This document shows positions 43,200 through 51,345 of a DNA stretch of 64,000 nucleotides, in pieces. The stretch is from assembly GCA_003151975.1 (NCBI GenBank), contig PLZD01000031.1, positions 78,488 to 142,487 of the forward strand. The letters run 5' to 3'. A program made the translations under genes and the position numbers. This DNA is from Elusimicrobiota bacterium (GTDB lineage: Bacteria; Elusimicrobiota; Elusimicrobia; UBA1565; UBA9628). Numbering within the stretch: position 1 is the first letter of the stretch; every line of letters starts with the position of its first letter. A model generated the notes under the pieces. That model made no database searches and was not told the DNA's origin. It was given only the letters and a program-made list of their open reading frames with translations.

Positions 43200-43384
43200 G
43201 CACCGAAAAGAAACCGTACCAGGCGCCCAAAATTTTCGAAGTCGAGCTCAATCAGGATCAGGCCATCCTGACCCTTTGCGAGACAGGCACGACGAGCACT
43301 GCGAACAACAAGAGCTCGGGCGGCTGCAACGGCGCCTGCAAGAAGTCGATGACCACGGGCGGCAGCGCGGCGCATCCCTCTTGA
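43196..43384 (+). CDS. Candidate RiPP precursor peptide
   Basis: A 62-aa peptide. The N-terminal part (MSTEKKPYQAPKIFEVELNQ) has the KPYxxPxI pattern I associate with leaders of radical-SAM-modified peptides. From Cys28 on, the peptide is rich in Cys (28, 44, 48), Thr, Ser, Gly and Asn and ends CNGACKKSMTTGGSAAHPS, a plausible core. A GAGGAGG ribosome-binding site lies before the ATG. It overlaps radical SAM gene B by 4 nt and the HprK-like gene by 4 nt. No cleavage site is certain. It could instead be a small metal-binding protein, but the neighbours argue against that. Confidence 0.82.
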   Translation: MSTEKKPYQAPKIFEVELNQDQAILTLCETGTTSTANNKSSGGCNGACKKSMTTGGSAAHPS

Positions 43385-44280
43385 TCCGACTCGAGATCGG
43401 GGGCTTCTTCATCTCGTTGGACGCGGGAGAGTCTCCCGTCGTCCGCTGGCCGCCGCAGAATTGCGGGCCGTTCATCGAATCGTCGGAGGGGGAGGCGGAC
43501 CTCCGATTCGCGGTCCGGCTCGTCAAGAACCTTCCGGAGCTGCGTCGGGGACGGCTCCTCCACGACGCGCGGGAAGGATTCTGGAAACTCTTCGAGATCG
43601 ACGGCGGCCTTCTGATCGAAAGCCTCGACCCCGCGACCATGCTCCCGTTCAATCTCGCGAAGGTCTCGAGCGATTTTTCGCGCGGCGAGATCTTCACTTC
43701 TGAAACGTCCCCCGGCGACTGGGACCCCAATCGCGTCATCAATCCCATCGTCGAGATTTGTTTACTGACCCATCTTTCCCGCAAGGGCGCCTTGATGTTC
43801 CACGCCGCCGGAATCGACTGGCGCGGCGCGGGATTCGTCTTCACGGGCCCTTCCGGCGCCGGGAAATCCACCTTGTCCGGCATGTTCTCGGAGCTCGGAG
43901 CCCTGCTGCTCAACGACGAGCGCGTCATCGTCTCCGACGTGACCGGCAGCCCCGTCGTCCACGGAACGCCCTGGTGCGGCTCCAATCCCGTGATGCACCA
44001 CGCGCACGCCCCTCTCCAAGGCCTCTACTTCATCCGCCACGGCGCCGACAACGCTTTCCGGAAGCTTCGCGCCGCTGAAGCCCTCTCGCTCTGCGTCAAG
44101 CAGGCCTTCCTGCCCTATTGGGACGAGCCCGGGATGACCGCGGTTTTGTCGAGCTCGGAAGCTCTTTTCCGCAAGGTCGAAGCGCTCGAGTATTCCTTCC
44201 TGCCGCATCCGAGCGCCGTCGATTCGATTCTCGCGCGGTCGGGGTCCCATGCAGAAGGTCTCCTCCAAAAAGTTTCTTAG
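43381..44280 (+). CDS. HPr kinase-like ATPase
   Basis: About 299 aa from a TTG start that overlaps the precursor stop (TTGA). The P-loop GPSGAGKSTLSG starts near residue 156 and LLLNDERVIVSD follows, as in HPr kinase/phosphorylase-like proteins of peptide clusters. The N-terminal 120 residues have no family I can name. Relatives in some lasso-peptide loci phosphorylate a Ser of the peptide; Ser/Thr are plentiful in the core here, so phosphorylation is a reasonable but unproven role. It overlaps radical SAM gene C by 32 nt. Confidence 0.82.
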   Translation: MIRLEIGGFFISLDAGESPVVRWPPQNCGPFIESSEGEADLRFAVRLVKNLPELRRGRLLHDAREGFWKLFEIDGGLLIESLDPATMLPFNLAKVSSDFSRGEIFTSETSPGDWDPNRVINPIVEICLLTHLSRKGALMFHAAGIDWRGAGFVFTGPSGAGKSTLSGMFSELGALLLNDERVIVSDVTGSPVVHGTPWCGSNPVMHHAHAPLQGLYFIRHGADNAFRKLRAAEALSLCVKQAFLPYWDEPGMTAVLSSSEALFRKVEALEYSFLPHPSAVDSILARSGSHAEGLLQKVS

Positions 44281-45307
44281 CGGTCTGGCCGCGGCCGGCC
44301 GAAAGCGCCGCCAGCCGCACTTCATCACCTTCGAGCTCAGCTACGGCTGCAACCTCACCTGCGCGCACTGCTTCAATCCCACTCACAAGGCCGGGCCGCG
44401 GGAGCTCGCGCTGCCGGAGATCTTCCGCGTCCTCGAGGAGTCGGCCGCGTTCGGGGTCTTCGATGTCTGCTTCACGGGCGGCGAGCCGTTCGCCCGGCGC
44501 GATTTCTTCGCCATTCTCGCGAAGGCGAAAAGCCTCGGGCTCTCGGTCTCGATCAACTCCAACGGGACTTTGATCGACGGAGACATCGCGCGGCGCCTGC
44601 GCGAGATCGGCATCCTGAAAATCTACCTCAGCCTGTACGGCTCCACGAAGGAAGTCTACGAGGCCGTGACGGGCATTGCCGGCTCGCACGCCCGCTTTCT
44701 TGCGGGGCTCGACGCGCTGCTCGCCGAGGAAATACCGCTCACGCTTCAAATGCCGATCATGAAGCTCAACCGCGCGAACGCCGCCGCGGCGCGCGCGTTC
44801 GCGCAAGCGCGCGAACTTGAATTTCTGACTTCCGTCGATATTTACGCGCGCCAGGACGGCGACCCCTCGCCTCTGCGCCAGCGTCTTTCGGCCGAGGAAA
44901 AACTCGAGCTGCTCCGCGAACTCGGCTCGGTGGCCTCTCCCGATCCCAGCGCCTGCGCCCGAGACGGCGCCTCATTCATCGACTGCGACTGCGGCAAGGT
45001 CCAGTTCGCGATCACGCCGTACGGCGAGATGAATCTCTGCACGATCTTTCCGACGCCGAAGTATGACCTCAAAAACGGCAGCGTCCGGGAAGGCTGGGAA
45101 GTCCTCAAGAAGACGGTCGATGAAGCGCGGCCCAACGCGAACTACGAATGCCCGTCGTGCGACCTGCGCTCGCATTGCCGCCAGAGCCGCGCGGACGCCT
45201 GGCAGGAGAAAGGGGACATGAGCGCCTGCCTGCCGCATTACAAAGACTTGGCGCGCCTGGAGAAGGAGGAAAATGCCCTCGCCGGACTCTCTCGAGATAT
45301 TCGCTGA
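44249..45307 (+). CDS. Radical SAM/SPASM peptide-modifying enzyme C
   Basis: A 352-aa protein. The cluster motif is Cys34, Cys38 and Cys41 (CNLTCAHC), followed by FTGGEPFARRDFF and SNGTLIDG. The SPASM domain reads FIDCDCGKVQFAITPYGEMN, LCTIF, YECPSCDLRSHCRQS and a final SACLPH. It is about as similar to enzymes A and B as they are to each other by eye, so a third modification step is likely. It overlaps its two neighbours by 32 and 35 nt. Confidence 0.92.
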   Translation: MQKVSSKKFLSGLAAAGRKRRQPHFITFELSYGCNLTCAHCFNPTHKAGPRELALPEIFRVLEESAAFGVFDVCFTGGEPFARRDFFAILAKAKSLGLSVSINSNGTLIDGDIARRLREIGILKIYLSLYGSTKEVYEAVTGIAGSHARFLAGLDALLAEEIPLTLQMPIMKLNRANAAAARAFAQARELEFLTSVDIYARQDGDPSPLRQRLSAEEKLELLRELGSVASPDPSACARDGASFIDCDCGKVQFAITPYGEMNLCTIFPTPKYDLKNGSVREGWEVLKKTVDEARPNANYECPSCDLRSHCRQSRADAWQEKGDMSACLPHYKDLARLEKEENALAGLSRDIR

Positions 45308-46229
45308 GAAATACGCGCTCGTGGGCGCGGCCAATAAGCGCTCGCTCGAGCGGCTAGCTCTCGTGCTCAAGGCCTTGGAGGCGCGCTCCATCGACTGCCT
45401 CCTGCTCAAGGGCGCCGACCTGCTGACGCGCGTGTACTCCGGCATGGGGCTGCGCCAAATCGGGGATTTCGATTTATTGGTCAAGGAAGCCGACCTGCCG
45501 CGCATCGACGAAGCGCTCTCCGCCCTCGGCTACCGCCAGCAGATCGACGGCAATCCCGCCTACGTCGACGCGGAAGGGGAATCTCAAGTCGATCTCGCCA
45601 CCGAGGTGTGGTATCTGAAGGACGAAGCGGAGATCTGGCGGCGCGCGGTTTCGCGCCCGGCGCTCGGCCTCACGGTTCGCGCGATGGATGCGACGGACGC
45701 TTTGCTGTTCATCTGCCTCTATGTCTGCCTGCACCGCGCCCGCTTCTCGGCCGGCTTCGCGCAGGACATTTTCTTGATGGCCAAAAACGAAACCATCAAT
45801 TGGGACCGGCTCACGACCTCGGCCGCGAATCTAGGACTCAAGGCGCCGTTATTCCACGCGCTCGGCTACGCGCTCTCCAAGCGCGCCGTGCCGATCCCGG
45901 GATCTGCGCTTTCGGCGCTGGCTCCCTCGACCTTCCGCGAGAGAGCGCAATTGTTCTTGCTGCGCCGGCTCGTCAAGGAGGACCGGTTCTTGGGCCTGAG
46001 CCATTTGCTGGTCTTGCTCTCGCGTCCGCGCGGCCGGCGACTCGCGTCGCTGCGCCGGTCCTTCTCACCGAGCCGCGAGTTCATGCGCTATCGCTACGGC
46101 GAGCGCTCGGGCGCGTCATTGACGATGATCCGCGCCGCGCGGCCGTTCTACCTCGCGGCGCAAGCCGCCGTCTTGTTGGCGCGCATACTAAAGAGAGTGC
46201 TGCTCCCCGCCCATGCGTCTGCGCGCTAG
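45273..46229 (+). CDS. NTP_transf_5-type nucleotidyltransferase family protein
   Basis: A 318-aa protein with the pattern of this family: LLLKGADLLTRVY, RQIGDFDLLV (the GDFDLL acidic pair in place of the catalytic GS...DxD region) and VDLATEVWYL. Members occur in RiPP clusters together with HprK-like and PqqD-like proteins; their reaction is not established. The C-terminal 100 residues are basic and end in a hydrophobic stretch (AAQAAVLLARILKRVLL), possibly membrane-associated. It overlaps the preceding gene by 35 nt and the next by 17 nt. Confidence 0.82.
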   Translation: MPSPDSLEIFAEKYALVGAANKRSLERLALVLKALEARSIDCLLLKGADLLTRVYSGMGLRQIGDFDLLVKEADLPRIDEALSALGYRQQIDGNPAYVDAEGESQVDLATEVWYLKDEAEIWRRAVSRPALGLTVRAMDATDALLFICLYVCLHRARFSAGFAQDIFLMAKNETINWDRLTTSAANLGLKAPLFHALGYALSKRAVPIPGSALSALAPSTFRERAQLFLLRRLVKEDRFLGLSHLLVLLSRPRGRRLASLRRSFSPSREFMRYRYGERSGASLTMIRAARPFYLAAQAAVLLARILKRVLLPAHASAR

Positions 46230-46971
46230 GCTGGTCCAGAAGGCCTTCGGCCTGAGCAAACTGCTCGAGACCGTTTTGCCGTGCGTCATGACGCCGGAGA
46301 CTCTCGCGGAGCTGAACCTGCGCTACTTCGCGCGGGACTCCAAGTTCTGGAGCGGCGAGGCCGCCGCCGGATTTTTCATCGAGGAGAAGCGCGTTCTCGA
46401 TGGGCTCGGCCTCAAGGGCGGCAAGGCGCTGTGCCTGGCCTGCGGCGGAGGACGCGAGGCCTTCGCTTTGGCCGAGCGCGGCTTCGATGTGCTGGGCGTC
46501 GAGCAAGTGCCCGAGCTCGTCGAGCACTGCCTTGAAGTCGCCGCCCAAAGAGAGAGCAAGATCCGCTTCCTGCAGTCCGACATGCGCGCGCTGACACTCG
46601 ACGAGAATGACTTCGACCTCATCACGATCATCAACGTCGCCTACAGTTGCGTGCCCTCGAAGAAGGCGCGGGTCGCGCTGCTGGCGGACTGCCGCCGACG
46701 GCTCGCCCCCGAGGGACGCTGCGTCGTCAGTTTCGCGGTCAGAGCGCCGGCCGAGGCGGAGCTTGCGCGCCGCGCCCTTCTGACCGCGCTGAGCCGCGTC
46801 GCGGGGAACCCCGAGCGCGAGATCGGAGACCGCCTGCTCGGCGAGGGCAATTTCGTCCACTTCTTTCCTTCCATGGAAGCCGCGGGCGACGAGGCACGAG
46901 CCGCGGGCTTTACAAGGGTCGAGCTCCACAAAGGGGAGAGCGTCACGTCTTACTTCGCGGCGGCGCCATGA
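46213..46971 (+). CDS. SAM-dependent methyltransferase 1 of the peptide cluster
   Basis: A 252-aa class I methyltransferase. The SAM-binding loop is ALCLACGGGREAFALAERG, then VLGVEQVPE, FLQSDMRAL and a post-core helix LADCRRRLAPEGRCVVSF. It is clearly paralogous to the first half of the following protein (CLGSGGGREAFALARLG, GVEQVGE, LAPGGRCVLSF), so the two arose by tandem duplication. The substrate may be the peptide or a sugar. It overlaps the next gene by 4 nt. Confidence 0.88.
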   Translation: MRLRARLVQKAFGLSKLLETVLPCVMTPETLAELNLRYFARDSKFWSGEAAAGFFIEEKRVLDGLGLKGGKALCLACGGGREAFALAERGFDVLGVEQVPELVEHCLEVAAQRESKIRFLQSDMRALTLDENDFDLITIINVAYSCVPSKKARVALLADCRRRLAPEGRCVVSFAVRAPAEAELARRALLTALSRVAGNPEREIGDRLLGEGNFVHFFPSMEAAGDEARAAGFTRVELHKGESVTSYFAAAP

Positions 46972-48434
46972 ATATGCGCGCGCGCGCCGCTCTCGGTCTT
47001 CTCCGCTGGGCCTACCGGCTCGAGGAGGGCTTGGCCGCGTTCGTCGATCCGGAGAGCCTTCTCGAGTTCAACCGGTCTTCCTACCCGAGCGAGGCGGCGC
47101 AGTGGATCAAGCGCGCCGATGACGGACTCGACGCCGCCGAGACCGCCTTGATGGAGCGTTTGAACATTTCCTCGGGCCGCGCGCTGTGCCTCGGCTCGGG
47201 CGGCGGACGCGAGGCCTTCGCGCTGGCCCGCCTCGGCTGCGAAGTCGTCGGCGTCGAGCAAGTCGGCGAGATGGCCGCATTCAGCCGCGAGCACGCCCGC
47301 GCCCGCGGCCTCAGCGCGTCGTTCGTCGAGGGCGACATGACCCGCTGCGAGGTCGAGGGGAAATTCGAGCACGTCTTCCTCATGAATCTCGTCTACAGCC
47401 TCGTGCCCACGCGCCGCAAGCGCGTCGAACTGCTCCAACGCTGCGCGCGCAGTCTTGCGCCGGGCGGCCGCTGCGTGCTCAGCTTCTCCGTCAAGCCGCC
47501 GACCGACACGGAGCGAAAATGGTTCCCCATCTCAAAGACCGTCGCCATTCTCTGCGGAAACCCCGGCTTTGAGATCGGCGACCGCCTCGACTCGACGCCG
47601 ATCTATTTCCGCTATTTCCCGTCGCCCGAGGTCGTGGCCGACGAGGCGCGCGAAGCGGGGTTCGCCCGGGTCGAATTATTCTCGCCGACGGCGAACGATC
47701 ATTTCGCCGTGCTCGGCGCCCGCGCCGAGTCAGAAAGGATTTCTCCTCTGGACGGGCGAGGCACGCTGCCAATGTCGGCCTTGCCCGCGGAGTTCGCGCT
47801 CGCGGCGGCGGGAACGCTGACGGCGTCGGGGTGGAGCATGCACCCGGCGATCTCCAAGGGAGATCGGCTGACGGTCGTCTGCGCCCCCACGGTCGCGCAG
47901 GGGGACATCGTCGTGTTCCGGCAAGACGGCGCGCTGATTTGCCACCGCGTCAAGCACGTGCTGCCCGGCGGCGCCGTCGTCACGCAAGGAGACAACTCGG
48001 CGACGGAGGACCCGGCAGTCGCCGCCTCGGACATTCTCGGGAAGGTGGCCGCGGTGGGACGCCGTCGCCGCTTGATCCCCGCCCGTCTTGCGATGCCCTT
48101 TGAAGGCATCGGACGCGGCCTTCGCGCGCGCTGCATAGGTGCTGCGGGCAGCGTCATGCGGCTGCCCATCGCCCGCACGGCGGCCTCGGCGCTCCTGCCG
48201 CGCTTTTGCCGCTACTACGCCGCCGAGCGCGCGCCTGTGAAGCTTTTCGCGGCATATTCATTCGTGGAGCTTCGGCCGGGCGAGAAGGCCAAGCGGGGCT
48301 CCATGCTGGTCGCCAAGCTCTTCGGCCTAACCGTGGCCACCCTGGAACCGGCCGCTGGCCTGACCGACGCGCATCCCGCGCTGAAAGGACTCGGAATCGA
48401 GGAGACGCTCGCCCGATGGGCGCCCTCGCGATAA
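46968..48434 (+). CDS. Methyltransferase fused to an S26B-type signal peptidase domain
   Basis: A 488-aa fusion. Residues about 1-255 are a class I methyltransferase paralogous to the upstream gene (ALCLGSGGGREAFALARLG). Residues about 278-370 match the SipW/ER-type signal peptidase fold: GWSMHPAISKGDRLTVV (Ser nucleophile), QGDIVVFRQDG, then ICHRVKHV with His where LepB uses Lys, and TQGDNSATEDP and DILGKV. About 115 residues of no known family follow. No obvious membrane anchor precedes the peptidase. The fusion is one intact frame, so a combined modifying and leader-cutting enzyme is conceivable. Confidence 0.85.
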   Translation: MNMRARAALGLLRWAYRLEEGLAAFVDPESLLEFNRSSYPSEAAQWIKRADDGLDAAETALMERLNISSGRALCLGSGGGREAFALARLGCEVVGVEQVGEMAAFSREHARARGLSASFVEGDMTRCEVEGKFEHVFLMNLVYSLVPTRRKRVELLQRCARSLAPGGRCVLSFSVKPPTDTERKWFPISKTVAILCGNPGFEIGDRLDSTPIYFRYFPSPEVVADEAREAGFARVELFSPTANDHFAVLGARAESERISPLDGRGTLPMSALPAEFALAAAGTLTASGWSMHPAISKGDRLTVVCAPTVAQGDIVVFRQDGALICHRVKHVLPGGAVVTQGDNSATEDPAVAASDILGKVAAVGRRRRLIPARLAMPFEGIGRGLRARCIGAAGSVMRLPIARTAASALLPRFCRYYAAERAPVKLFAAYSFVELRPGEKAKRGSMLVAKLFGLTVATLEPAAGLTDAHPALKGLGIEETLARWAPSR

Positions 48435-50518
48435 AGCCGAAGGCCAAGGACTCCATAGCTCCGCTCTGGAGCTGGCTGCTGCTCTATGTGGCGGTCCGGT
48501 TTATCGTGCTCGCCTTCATCAGACCCGCGCAAATGTTTCCGTACAGCACGGAGGAACTCTATCAGGGAACGATCGGCAAGCTGCTGATCGATCGCCTCGG
48601 GTTTCCTTTGCTCTCCTATCGCCCCAACGACTATCTCGGCGGACCGCTCGTCGTCGGCGTCATGGCCTCGCTTTTCTTCCGCCTGCTGGGCCCAACGGCA
48701 ATCGCGCTCAAGCTCGTGCCGCTGACGATCTTCGGCGCGGCCTTGGCCGTCTGGCACCTGATGCTCAAGCGCTTCTTCAGCCCGCGCGTGGCCGCGATCT
48801 TCTCGCTGCTCTACATCTTTTCGCCTCCGAATTTCACGATGTACACGATCAGCGCCATGGGCTTTCATCCCGAGACGATCCTGTTCACGGGCCTGACTCT
48901 CTGGCTGCTGCTGCTTCTGCTTTCCGACGGCCGCAAGGCTCATCTTTATATCCCGGCCATCGGGCTCACAGCTGGTTTCGCGACTTGGTTCAGCTACTAT
49001 TATGCGCTCACCTTGGCGGCGTGCGCCGTTTATTGGCTATGGAGCGAGCGCCGCGTGCCCTCCAAGCGCGAGGCCGGGCTCTTCTGCGCCGGCTTCCTCG
49101 TCGGCTTCACGCCTTGGCTGGTCTCGAATATCGGCCCCGGCTCGATCCGCGGCTGGATGATCTACGATCTTTCCGTCTGGCAGATCTTCGATCCGACGGC
49201 GCCGTATCATTCGTTCTCGCTGTTCTTACTCGCAGGCTCCTTCGGCGCCGAGAACGGCCCCGACTTCGCCAAGAAGGCCACCGACATCAGCTACACCGCG
49301 AGTCTCGCGCTCATCCTGATCGTGGGCGGCGTGCACTCTTTCCGCGCGATCAAGTGGCGCAAGCCCAGGCCCGAGTTTCTCATCGCGATCTACTTGCTCA
49401 TATTCTTCGTCGCCGTCGAGGCCAGCCTGCGGCAGGCGCCCCGGTACAACATTCCGGGCTTTCCCTTCTTGTTCGTGCTCGTCGCGCTGGCGATCGAATC
49501 CTTTGAACACGAGAGATCGGGGATCCTTAAAAAGATCTCTCCTTTCCTCACTCCTTGCCTCATAGCCCTGTCGCCGCTCTTCACCATACCCTTACTGTCG
49601 ACGCGGCACATCGGCGAGATATTTTCGATGAAAGGCTACGCCTACGGCGGCGCGCCGTACCCGCTGTGCCTCAGGACGGACACCTGCCGGGATTACCTCG
49701 CGGCCCTGCTGCCCCGCGCAACCCACGAAGAGCGCTTTCAAGCCGCGGCAAGCGCCGCGGCGAGCATGGAAAACGACATCGCGACGGCCTACCCCTATGG
49801 CGCGATGCCGCCGCAGCTGCGCGCGCTGGCGTCGACTCAAATCCCGCTGGTCCGCCATCAGCTATTCTACGCCTTCGGCGAAGACCTCAACGGCTACCGG
49901 AAATGGGCGCTGCCGAAGGCCATGCCGCGGCTGGTACCGAGCGAGAGGGACTTCTTCGTGTGGGGCGTTTTCAACGACGGGCTCGGCGACGCGGATCCGA
50001 CGCTCGGGACCTACCGGCGCCTGCTGGCGCAGGAGCCGCAGATTCCGCCCGAGGGCCGCGAATGTTTTTGGCGCGCGGCCGGCAACCGCTTCGCTCGATA
50101 TTGGTTCGGCGTCGATCCTTCAGCCGCGCGATTAGGCCGCAGTGTCCTGCGCGAGTTCACGATCAGGCGCTGGCCCGCCTCGCGCCGCAAAATGTTCGCG
50201 CAGGGCGTCGGCGGCTGGCTTTTCTTGGCGTGGAACAACTCCGGCGACGAGCCGACATTCGACGTCGGGCGCCTCGAGGAGCTTCCGGATTCGCTGAGGG
50301 CCGACGCGTTGTTTGGGGCGGGCATGCAGTCGATCCTCGACCAGCCCATCGAGGACCCTTTCGTTCTGGCGCGACGGCGGGGGGAATTCCTGCGGGCCTT
50401 GAGCCCGGAAGACGCTCGCGCTTTCGACGCAGGCCGGCGCTGGGTCTTCGAGCGCTTCGAAAGGGAGGATGGGGCCGCTTCTTCGCGCCTTCCCTCAAAA
50501 ATGGTATCTATTAAATGA
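48416..50518 (+). CDS. GT39-like polytopic membrane protein
   Basis: A 700-aa protein. The N-terminal 420 residues hold about ten hydrophobic helices (WSWLLLYVAVRFIVLAFI at the start), in the style of GT39/ArnT-like lipid-linked sugar transferases; the first loop carries acidic residues (STEELYQG, RPNDYLGG). The last 280 residues are a soluble domain of no family I recognise, ending in a basic VSIK. It overlaps the previous gene by 19 nt, so it belongs to the peptide operon. It may glycosylate or anchor the product, or belong functionally to the polysaccharide locus that follows. Confidence 0.75.
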   Translation: MGALAIKPKAKDSIAPLWSWLLLYVAVRFIVLAFIRPAQMFPYSTEELYQGTIGKLLIDRLGFPLLSYRPNDYLGGPLVVGVMASLFFRLLGPTAIALKLVPLTIFGAALAVWHLMLKRFFSPRVAAIFSLLYIFSPPNFTMYTISAMGFHPETILFTGLTLWLLLLLLSDGRKAHLYIPAIGLTAGFATWFSYYYALTLAACAVYWLWSERRVPSKREAGLFCAGFLVGFTPWLVSNIGPGSIRGWMIYDLSVWQIFDPTAPYHSFSLFLLAGSFGAENGPDFAKKATDISYTASLALILIVGGVHSFRAIKWRKPRPEFLIAIYLLIFFVAVEASLRQAPRYNIPGFPFLFVLVALAIESFEHERSGILKKISPFLTPCLIALSPLFTIPLLSTRHIGEIFSMKGYAYGGAPYPLCLRTDTCRDYLAALLPRATHEERFQAAASAAASMENDIATAYPYGAMPPQLRALASTQIPLVRHQLFYAFGEDLNGYRKWALPKAMPRLVPSERDFFVWGVFNDGLGDADPTLGTYRRLLAQEPQIPPEGRECFWRAAGNRFARYWFGVDPSAARLGRSVLREFTIRRWPASRRKMFAQGVGGWLFLAWNNSGDEPTFDVGRLEELPDSLRADALFGAGMQSILDQPIEDPFVLARRRGEFLRALSPEDARAFDAGRRWVFERFEREDGAASSRLPSKMVSIK

Positions 50519-50541
50519 ATATTAAGGAAGCCGCCAGAGTA

Positions 50542-50570
50542 TTGACAATGGACGCGCTTGACCCTAAACT
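50542..50570 (+). promoter_or_regulatory. Promoter of the polysaccharide export operon
   Basis: TTGACA (50542-50547), 17-nt spacer, TAAACT (50565-50570). The leader is about 15 nt and carries AAGGGAG 3 nt before the ATG at 50591. Unlike many promoters here, this one yields a leadered message. Confidence 0.85.
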
Positions 50571-50590
50571 TATGCTCGTAAAGGGAGATC

Positions 50591-51325
50591 ATGAAGCTTA
50601 ATAGAATATTCCTGCTTTCCGTCTTCTGTTCCGGGATCCTCGACATAGGATTGGCGCCCGCGGCTTGGTCCCAGGCCTCGTCCGCCATGGGGTCGTCATC
50701 CTCCGCGTCGAAGTCCGCCGCGAGCGAGACCGGCATCGAGATGGCGCAGAATCCGCAGATTCAGTCCGGCGACGTCGTTTCCATCATCGTCTACCCGGCC
50801 GACGAGTACAACCGCGAGGTCACCGTCCAGCCCGACGGCAAGATCGAGCTTCCGTTGGTCGGTTCCTTCGCGGTCGGCGGCCTCACGGCGAAGGAACTCG
50901 GCAAACTCCTAGAGAGCAAGTACTCGCGCTACGTGGACAACCCCAAGGTCACCGTGGCCACGCGCCATTTCGCGGGCCGGCGCATCGCGATCATCGGCGA
51001 GATCCGCCAGCCGGGCTTCTACGAGTATCGCGACGGCATGAAGATGCTCGAGCTCATCGCGCACGCGGGCGGCCTGACCGACACGGCCAAAGCCAGCCGC
51101 ACGAGCGTGATGCGGCAAGGCGCCGCCCAGGCCTTCAGGTTTAATTTTCAGGCGGTCCTCGACGGCAACCTCGATCGCGACATCGCGCTTCTTCCGGGCG
51201 ACACGATCTTCGTTCCGAAAACGGGCTTGGCGAGGAGATCGACTTGGCTGACCAACAACATCATCCCGTGGCTGTCTTTCATCACGGCCGCGGCGACGTT
51301 GGTCCTCCTGGCGAAGACAAATTGA
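50591..51325 (+). CDS. Polysaccharide export protein (Wza-like)
   Basis: A 244-aa protein with a signal peptide (MKLNRIFLLSVFCSGILDIG), no lipobox in the usual place, a polysaccharide biosynthesis/export domain (residues about 55-135; SGDVVSIIVYPADEYNREVT, QPDGKIELPLVG) and a SLBB domain (RIAIIGEIRQPGFYEYRDGM). The C-terminus has a hydrophobic segment (LSFITAAATLVLLA) of the kind seen in export proteins ending in a membrane helix. It would form or gate the outer-membrane exit of the polysaccharide. It is followed by its usual partner, the Wzc-like kinase, at 20 nt. Confidence 0.9.
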   Translation: MKLNRIFLLSVFCSGILDIGLAPAAWSQASSAMGSSSSASKSAASETGIEMAQNPQIQSGDVVSIIVYPADEYNREVTVQPDGKIELPLVGSFAVGGLTAKELGKLLESKYSRYVDNPKVTVATRHFAGRRIAIIGEIRQPGFYEYRDGMKMLELIAHAGGLTDTAKASRTSVMRQGAAQAFRFNFQAVLDGNLDRDIALLPGDTIFVPKTGLARRSTWLTNNIIPWLSFITAAATLVLLAKTN

Positions 51326-51345
51326 GATGACGCGCGGAGAAGACC

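Noticed and set aside
40863-46229. Lasso-peptide locus
   Set aside because: PqqD-like, HprK-like and NTP_transf_5-like proteins fit, but there is no asparagine-synthase-like cyclase or transglutaminase-like protease, and three radical SAM enzymes are not expected.
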